Shown here: positions 14,243 through 18,368 of the stretch, one piece after another | Position numbering within the stretch: position 1 is the stretch's first letter | How the letters are laid out: the number at the start of each line of letters is the position of its first letter | Assembly (NCBI GenBank): GCA_034430335.1 | Contig: DAOUES010000104.1 | Location: 1 to 18,368, forward strand | Reading direction: 5' to 3' | Source of the DNA: JAFGOY01 sp034430335 | GTDB lineage: Bacteria; Chloroflexota; Anaerolineae; Aggregatilineales; UBA3940 | DNA: 18,368 bases | Translations under genes and position numbers: made by a program | Notes under the pieces: generated by a model | The model's database searches: none | Seen by the model: the letters and a program-made list of their open reading frames with translations, nothing else | What the model was told of the DNA's origin: nothing

Positions 14243-15349
14243 TCAGGGGGTGCCCCAGGTGAAGCGCCAGGTTTCGCCGTCGCCGCTGATCTGCTCCGCG
14301 TCGACATCGTCGCCGTCGACGACCACCACGTCCCATTCGTAAACAATCGAATCGCCGCCGTCGGGCTGAAGGCTGGCGGGCAGCCGGTAGACATTGCTGC
14401 GCGTGGTGGCCCGGAAGGTCTGATCGGCTTCGACATCGTAAAGCGTGACCAGATAATACGTCCCGGCGTAGAGCGGGCGGGTGGCGGCCCATTGCAGCAC
14501 GACCGTTTCGCTGCGGTCGATCACCGCGTTGTCGGCGGGAGCCAGGAGCATCGGCGGGCCGGGCGTGGGCGTGGGGGTCGCGGTCGAATCGGGTGCCCCG
14601 GTCGGGGTCAGGGTGGGGGTCAGGGTGACGCGGATGTAAATCCGCAGGATATCACCGACACTGATCAACGAGTTCTGGGTCAGGCTGTTATCGTTGAGAA
14701 TATCGGGGACGGTGGTGTTATAGACGTAGGCCAGATAGGAGACGGTTTCGCCTTCGGCGATTTCATGCATCCAGTACTGGCCGTCGGGAGACATGCAGCG
14801 ATTTTCAAGGTTACAGCCGCGATAATCGGTCGTCTCACCCGGCGCTGATGGCGTTTCCCCGGCAGTCCCGGCGATCTCAGCACCTGCCTCCAGTGTATTC
14901 GTTGGACCGAGCGTCGGGCCGCCGGGGGTGGGCGTCTGCCGGGGGATCAGCAGAACGGTGTCTGCCGGGATCGGATCGTCGGGGCCGGTCATGCCGTTGA
15001 GCGCCAGCAGTTCGGGAATAACCGCCAGGTCACGGTAGCCAAACTGCTGGATGATGAAGTAAAGCGTGTCGCCTGCCTGCACGACGTACTGGTAGGGTTC
15101 AAGCGTGGCGGTGGCGGCGGGAAGTGGGGTGTCCGTTGGGGGAGATTCTTCGGTGGGACGAGGCGATGGGGAAGAGGTGGGCGTCAAGGAAGCGGATGGA
15201 GAGGCGACGACAGCTTCTTCCGGTTTGTCACGGCCACCGAATGCAAAAATCAGGCCGGCGATGATCGCCACGACCAGCAGTATCCCGCCGATGATCAACA
15301 TCCGGCGGCTTCTTAAAAAGGTGATATCGTCGCGAAAGTTGGTTCCCAT
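14243..15349 (-). CDS. Membrane-anchored protein with two LysM-like domains
   Basis: The 368-residue product has a short basic N-terminus, one hydrophobic helix (~17-38) and a Ser/Thr/Pro-rich tether (~50-84), so the rest should be outside the cell. LysM 1 spans ~87-137 (YVVQAGDTLYFIIQQFG, ending IPADTVLLIP). A second Thr/Gly-rich linker (~139-175) with a CNLENRC pair leads to LysM 2 at ~195-240 (MHEIAEGETVSYLAYVY, ending VGDILRIYI). A Thr/Pro linker (TPTPTPGPP) then joins a C-terminal beta-rich domain (~266-368) of fibronectin-like look. LysM modules bind peptidoglycan or chitin-type glycans. This layout is common in Chloroflexota surface proteins (from memory). The start is uncertain: GAGGT abuts ATG 15349, which is too close for a normal ribosome site. 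It has its own promoter candidate and a terminator. Confidence 0.85.
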   Translation of the reverse strand: MGTNFRDDITFLRSRRMLIIGGILLVVAIIAGLIFAFGGRDKPEEAVVASPSASLTPTSSPSPRPTEESPPTDTPLPAATATLEPYQYVVQAGDTLYFIIQQFGYRDLAVIPELLALNGMTGPDDPIPADTVLLIPRQTPTPGGPTLGPTNTLEAGAEIAGTAGETPSAPGETTDYRGCNLENRCMSPDGQYWMHEIAEGETVSYLAYVYNTTVPDILNDNSLTQNSLISVGDILRIYIRVTLTPTLTPTGAPDSTATPTPTPGPPMLLAPADNAVIDRSETVVLQWAATRPLYAGTYYLVTLYDVEADQTFRATTRSNVYRLPASLQPDGGDSIVYEWDVVVVDGDDVDAEQISGDGETWRFTWGTP

Positions 15350-15389
15350 ACCTCAACCCGGATATCTACACTTCGTTCAAACTGGGGGC

Positions 15390-15418
15390 AGTATACCGTC
15401 AAAGCGGCAGGGTTTCCA
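15390..15418 (-). promoter_or_regulatory. Promoter candidate of the LysM gene
   Basis: Minus strand TGGAAA (15413-15418, 4 of 6), ideal 17-base spacer, TATACT (15390-15395, 5 of 6). The leader would be about 34 bases. It separates this gene from the HD hydrolase gene, which ends at 15457. Confidence 0.5.
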
Positions 15419-15456
15419 GACGGATCGATGACCCTAGCTCGACGGTGGGGCAGCGA

Positions 15457-16032
15457 TCACCCGGCTGCCAGACGCCCGTCAAGGCCCAGATCGGCGGCGA
15501 TACCCTGCATGGCTTCGAGCACCAGCGGTACATGTTCTTCCCACAGGTCGACGCCGAGTTCCTCGCAGCCCAGTTCGATATCTTCACGATCTGCCCCGGC
15601 AGCGAAGGCCCGGTCTTTCCACTTCTTCTTGACGGACTTGACGGTAACATCGGCGATGTTCTTGCTGGGGCGCACGAGGCTAACGGCGGTAACCAAACCG
15701 GTAAGCTCATCGACCGCGTACAATGCCCTGTCGCGCAGGGTTTCGCGGGGGACTCCGGTATCAATACCGTGACTGAGGATCGTGCGAATGTCTTCCTCTG
15801 AAACGCCGCGCTCACGGAGGATCGGCGCGCCCTTGACGGGGTGATCGTCGAGGTTAGGGTGAATCTCCCAGTCGAAATCGTGCAGGAGGCCGACAACGCC
15901 CCACGCTTCTTCGTCTTCCCCGTACTTTCGGGCGTAGGCGCGCATGGCGGCTTCGACGGCCAGCATATGGTTGACCAGATTCTCGCTTTTGGTGAACTCC
16001 TTGACCAGCGCCAGGGCTTCGTTGCGGTTCAT
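15457..16032 (-). CDS. HD-domain phosphohydrolase
   Basis: The 191-residue protein has the full HD-superfamily metal ligand order: His22 (VNHMLAVE), His51-Asp52 (LLHDFDWE), His64 (DDHPVKGAP), His88 (ILSHGID) and Asp108 (YAVDEL). The extra His64 and His88 are typical of the HDIG-type subgroup. Such enzymes are metal-dependent phosphohydrolases, often acting on nucleotides or phosphorylated metabolites; the substrate here is unknown. There is no signal peptide or membrane segment. Its ATG overlaps the stop codon of the nucleotidyltransferase gene by four bases (ATGA), so the two are translationally coupled and probably act in the same pathway or control each other's product. An overlapping frame at 15399-15896 has no HD motifs and is a shadow. 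Confidence 0.9.
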   Translation of the reverse strand: MNRNEALALVKEFTKSENLVNHMLAVEAAMRAYARKYGEDEEAWGVVGLLHDFDWEIHPNLDDHPVKGAPILRERGVSEEDIRTILSHGIDTGVPRETLRDRALYAVDELTGLVTAVSLVRPSKNIADVTVKSVKKKWKDRAFAAGADREDIELGCEELGVDLWEEHVPLVLEAMQGIAADLGLDGRLAAG

Positions 16033-16991
16033 AGACGATCTCCTTTGACGATTTCACCGTCGATTTTGTTGTTTGGCCCGATCTGCCGCCCCAGGATGAC
16101 CGACTCGCGAATGTCACAGCCCTCCCTGATGCGAGAACCAGTCTCCAGATAGACATTTGGCCCCAGTTTGACATTCATGCCGACCGTGACTCCGGGGTCG
16201 ATGTGGACGGGTGGAATGATCTTAGTTGATTTTGGTATCTCACTCAAAATCGCCGATTCGTTCAAGGCGGCCATCATACGGACATTCGCCAGCCGCAGGT
16301 CTTCAGGAGTATCGAGGCGGTAGCGTTCCTGAGTTTCGAGCGCCCCGACCAGAAATTTGTCATCGATCATCAGTTGGATGGCCTCGGCCAGGACGCTTTC
16401 GCCGCTTTGCTCGTGCACCGGGACTCTGTCGAGATAGTCGAGGATGGTCGGCTTGAAGCAGAAAATCGGCAAAGCCGTCTTGTAATCCTGGTGAGCGCCG
16501 ATGGGTTCCTCGGAGATGATCATGACGTGGCCGCGCGGGTCGAGAAGGACGCCCGACGCCTCGACGATTTCATCCGGCGCATAGAACAGCGTCAGGGCGG
16601 CTTCGCTGCCGGGATGGGTCGAGAAGTACTGGCTGAGTTTTTCGACGTGGGATTCCGGGACCAGATTGTCGCAGGAGGCGATCATGAACGGGCCGTCGAT
16701 CAATTTGCGGGTGGCAAACAGAGTCGACGCGGTGCCACGCCGGTGGCCCTGCGGCGCGAAGCTGATATCGGCATCGGCGTACCACTTGGTGGAGAGCCAC
16801 TCGACGACACTGCCTTCTTTTTCGCCGACGACAACTGTAAAGCGGCGGATTCCGCAGTTGTAGTAACTTCTCATCACCCGCTCGATGATCGGTTTACCCA
16901 GCACCGGGAGCATGGCTTTAGGGCGCGTGCGGGTCAGGGGTTCCATCCGGCGGCTGGGGCTGGCAGCCATAATGATAGCGTGGTCGATCAT
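16029..16991 (-). CDS. Sugar-phosphate nucleotidyltransferase-like protein with altered glycine loop and short beta-helix tail
   Basis: The 320-residue product has the NTP-transferase fold. RPKAMLPVLGKPIIERV (~23-39) carries the conserved Lys25, QGHRRGTAS (~81-89) is the base-binding Q-GTA segment, ASCDNL places Asp108 at the metal site, and LDTPEDL (~226-232) is the usual late motif. These enzymes make NDP-sugars from NTP and sugar-1-phosphate. The N-terminal loop, normally AAGxGTRL, reads AASPSRRM (9-16): both glycines are Ser. After ~residue 255 come hexapeptide turns (IIPPVHIDPGVTVGMNVKLG), a short left-handed beta-helix as in GlmU and related proteins but too short for a full acyltransferase. 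AGGA lies eleven bases before ATG 16991. It is coupled to the HD hydrolase gene by a 4-base overlap. It may be a working enzyme with an unusual loop or a regulatory relative. Confidence 0.85.
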   Translation of the reverse strand: MIDHAIIMAASPSRRMEPLTRTRPKAMLPVLGKPIIERVMRSYYNCGIRRFTVVVGEKEGSVVEWLSTKWYADADISFAPQGHRRGTASTLFATRKLIDGPFMIASCDNLVPESHVEKLSQYFSTHPGSEAALTLFYAPDEIVEASGVLLDPRGHVMIISEEPIGAHQDYKTALPIFCFKPTILDYLDRVPVHEQSGESVLAEAIQLMIDDKFLVGALETQERYRLDTPEDLRLANVRMMAALNESAILSEIPKSTKIIPPVHIDPGVTVGMNVKLGPNVYLETGSRIREGCDIRESVILGRQIGPNNKIDGEIVKGDRL

Positions 16992-17081
16992 GATTTGACT
17001 GTTCCTATAACTCGTAAATACCAGTTGGCGTTTCGTGAAACAACCGGATAACCGTTAGCCATGTTTTGACCCCTACCCCGG

Positions 17082-17104
17082 CCCTCCCCCTTCCAGGTGG
17101 AGGG
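17082..17104. repeat. GC-rich hairpin repeat between the GNAT and nucleotidyltransferase genes
   Basis: CCCTCC (17082-17087) pairs with GGAGGG (17099-17104) around CCCTTCCAGGT. The word CCTTCCAGG also occurs near 3818. It lies in the gene-free 187-base gap; no T tract marks it as a terminator. Confidence 0.5.
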
Positions 17105-17178
17105 AGCGGAATGCTGATAAGGGTTCGGCGTAAACAGGGTTGTTTGATTAAATTGTGAACGAGCAATTGGTATCTCAA

Positions 17179-17652
17179 TCACTTTTCCATGAATACGTGA
17201 GTCAGGCCGGGGTGTATCGGTTCGCGTTTGAATTCATCGTAGCCCAGCTTCTTGTAAAAATACAGGTTGCGCTCGCTGAGATGCCCGGTGAACAGTTCGT
17301 AGCGTTCGACATGTGAGAAGGCGGCTTCTATCGCCGCCATCAACTGTCTGCCGATGCCCCGATTTTGACACCCAGGGTCGACGATCAACCTGCCGATGTA
17401 GCAGGTTCCATCCTGCTCGCAAGCCCGCACCGAGCCGACGATCCGCCCGTCGAGGCTCGCTTTGAGGAAGGTGTACCGGGAAAAATCGGCGATGAGACTA
17501 TCAAGCGTCTGGGTGAGGGGCGGAATGTTCGGGTCGCCGTAAATCTCTGCTTCGCCGGTAAAGGCTGACTTCTGCAAAGCGAGAATATCGGCGGCGTCTT
17601 CGATGGCGGCCTGTTCGATGATGATTGTGTCTGAACTGTCGAGGTCTGGCAT
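17179..17652 (-). CDS. GNAT-family N-acetyltransferase
   Basis: The 157-residue product has the GNAT layout: an N-terminal strand and helix (IIIEQAAIEDAADILALQKSA), the central strand GRIVGSVRA, motif A YIGRLIVDPGCQNRGIGRQLM (~85-105) with the acetyl-CoA pyrophosphate loop QNRGIG, and motif B NLYFYKKLGYDEFKRE (~129-144) with the usual Tyr. These enzymes move the acetyl group of acetyl-CoA to an amine; the acceptor cannot be told. ATG 17652 is chosen because AAGGG lies about six bases upstream and the length fits a one-domain GNAT; a frame reaching 17820 would add 56 residues without GNAT character and run into the argF promoter. It is divergent from argF. A TAAAAT at 17703-17708 (minus) could be its -10, without a clear -35. 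Confidence 0.88.
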   Translation of the reverse strand: MPDLDSSDTIIIEQAAIEDAADILALQKSAFTGEAEIYGDPNIPPLTQTLDSLIADFSRYTFLKASLDGRIVGSVRACEQDGTCYIGRLIVDPGCQNRGIGRQLMAAIEAAFSHVERYELFTGHLSERNLYFYKKLGYDEFKREPIHPGLTHVFMEK

Positions 17653-17739
17653 GGCTATCCCTTGCGAAAGCGATGTTTTTTTACACAACTCACCCGCGTG
17701 GCATTTTACCACGTGGAGGTAGACATTAAAACCGGAAGT

Positions 17740-17769
17740 ATGACAGTGCCCAAGCCGGTTGGCTATAAT
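17740..17769 (+). promoter_or_regulatory. Sigma70-type promoter of the argF-like gene
   Basis: A perfect TATAAT (17764-17769) has ATGACA (17740-17745, 5 of 6) 18 bases upstream. Transcription would start near 17776, a leader of about 27 bases with AAAGGA before the ATG. An inverted repeat CGTGG/CCACG (17697-17701 and 17709-17713) lies upstream in the shared gap and could be a binding site. Confidence 0.75.
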
Positions 17770-17802
17770 CAGGAGGCAATTAACCTGAAACAAAGGAAGC
17801 GC

Positions 17803-18368
17803 ATGATGACACCACAACATTTTCTATCCGTACGGGATGTTTCCGCAGAGGACTTCAACTTCATGATCGACAAGGCAATCGAGATCAAAAAGGCTCCTGA
17901 GCGTTGGAGCGACTCGCTGAAAGGGAAGACCCTGGCGATGATCTTCCAGAAGACCTCGACCCGTACACGCTTCTCTTTCGAAGTCGGGATGACGCAGTTA
18001 GGCGGGCACGCGATCTTCGCCCAGATGCAGCACACCCAGATGGGCATCCACGCCGACATCGCCGACGAGGGCAAAGTGATCTCCCGCTATGCCGACCTGA
18101 TCATGGCGCGGATGATGTACTACAAAGACCTGGTCGAACTGGCCGAAGGCTCCGAGGTGCCGGTGATCAACGGGTGCGACGAGCGTTATCACCCGGCGCA
18201 GGCGCTGACCGACCTGATGACGGTCAAGGAGAAGCTGGGCAGAACCGAGGATGTCAAAATCGTCTATATGGGAATTGCGAACAACGTCAGCAACTCACTG
18301 TCGATGGGGAGCATCTACGCGGGGGCACGGTTTACGCTGTGCGTACCGGAATTCGATCCACCGGCGGT
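17803..18368 (+). CDS. argF: ArgF-type carbamoyltransferase, probably ornithine carbamoyltransferase (C-terminus outside window)
   Basis: Translating from ATG 17803 gives at least 188 residues open to the window end. FQKTSTRTRFSFEVG holds the carbamoyl-phosphate motif STRTR (52-56), and NGCDERYHPAQALTDLMT holds the HPxQ motif (His130, Pro131, Gln133); both bind carbamoyl phosphate. KIVYMGIANNVSNSL begins the second domain. The enzyme would make citrulline from ornithine and carbamoyl phosphate in arginine synthesis. Substrate choice depends on C-terminal loops that are outside the window, so N-acetylornithine or another acceptor is possible. Residues 77-89 (HTQMGIHADIADE) differ from the GRGE-x3-DT form of typical OTCases. 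Two ATGs are in tandem (17803, 17806), both served by AAAGGA. No other arg gene is seen here. Confidence 0.85.
   Translation, partial: MMTPQHFLSVRDVSAEDFNFMIDKAIEIKKAPERWSDSLKGKTLAMIFQKTSTRTRFSFEVGMTQLGGHAIFAQMQHTQMGIHADIADEGKVISRYADLIMARMMYYKDLVELAEGSEVPVINGCDERYHPAQALTDLMTVKEKLGRTEDVKIVYMGIANNVSNSLSMGSIYAGARFTLCVPEFDPPA

Noticed and set aside
15399..15896. Minus-strand frame of 165 codons overlapping the HD hydrolase
   Set aside because: No HD ligands and Ser/Arg/Pro-rich; the overlapping frame has all five metal ligands.
16988..17182. 64-codon minus-strand frame between GNAT and nucleotidyltransferase
   Set aside because: It reads through the GC hairpin repeat, has low-complexity composition and no ribosome site.
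1..18368. CRISPR array, tRNA, rRNA or insertion sequence
   Set aside because: No regularly spaced repeats, cloverleaf-like CCA/TTC arms, rRNA words or transposase motifs were seen by eye; short or divergent RNAs could be missed.

Overview
The window reads as a chromosomal segment of a non-photosynthetic or unplaced member of the Chloroflexota, most like Anaerolineae. This placement is an inference from style, not from a search. The pointers are a GC-rich coding bias, a type 2 IPP isomerase next to a short-FARM polyprenyl synthase, a LysM surface protein with Thr/Pro-rich linkers, a lipoprotein S41 protease, a BchI/ChlI-type AAA ATPase outside any chlorophyll locus, and GC-rich palindromic repeats between genes. 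No plasmid, phage, transposase, CRISPR, tRNA or rRNA signal was seen.

Layout, left to right. 1-1511 (minus): N-terminal half of a ComEC DNA-uptake channel, cut by the window edge. 1649-3721 (minus): secreted lipoprotein S41/PDZ peptidase with a clear terminator. 4000-6185 (minus): isoprenoid pair, fni/idi2 then a geranylgeranyl/farnesyl diphosphate synthase. 6467-6703 (plus): acyl carrier protein, divergent from idi2. 6756-9077 (minus): a three-gene unit of a small beta-flower-like repeat protein, a magnesium-chelatase-I-like ATPase and a six-helix membrane protein. 9286-12216 (plus): a 976-residue orphan hybrid-sensor type histidine kinase (membrane sensor, HAMP, GAF, PAS, HisKA, HATPase). 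12325-14118 (plus): mutL of the endonuclease-active type. 14243-15349 (minus): membrane-anchored LysM protein. 15457-16991 (minus): a translationally coupled pair of sugar-nucleotidyltransferase-like protein and HD-domain hydrolase. 17179-17652 (minus): GNAT acetyltransferase. 17803-end (plus): start of an ArgF-type carbamoyltransferase.

Functionally most of this is housekeeping: lipid precursors (isoprenoid and fatty acid carriers), mismatch repair, DNA uptake and arginine synthesis, mixed with envelope and signalling genes. The least explained parts are the beta-flower/ATPase/membrane operon, the nucleotidyltransferase whose glycine loop is altered but whose other active-site residues remain, the S41 protease lacking the CtpA-type lysine, and the set of GC palindromes in the intergenic gaps.
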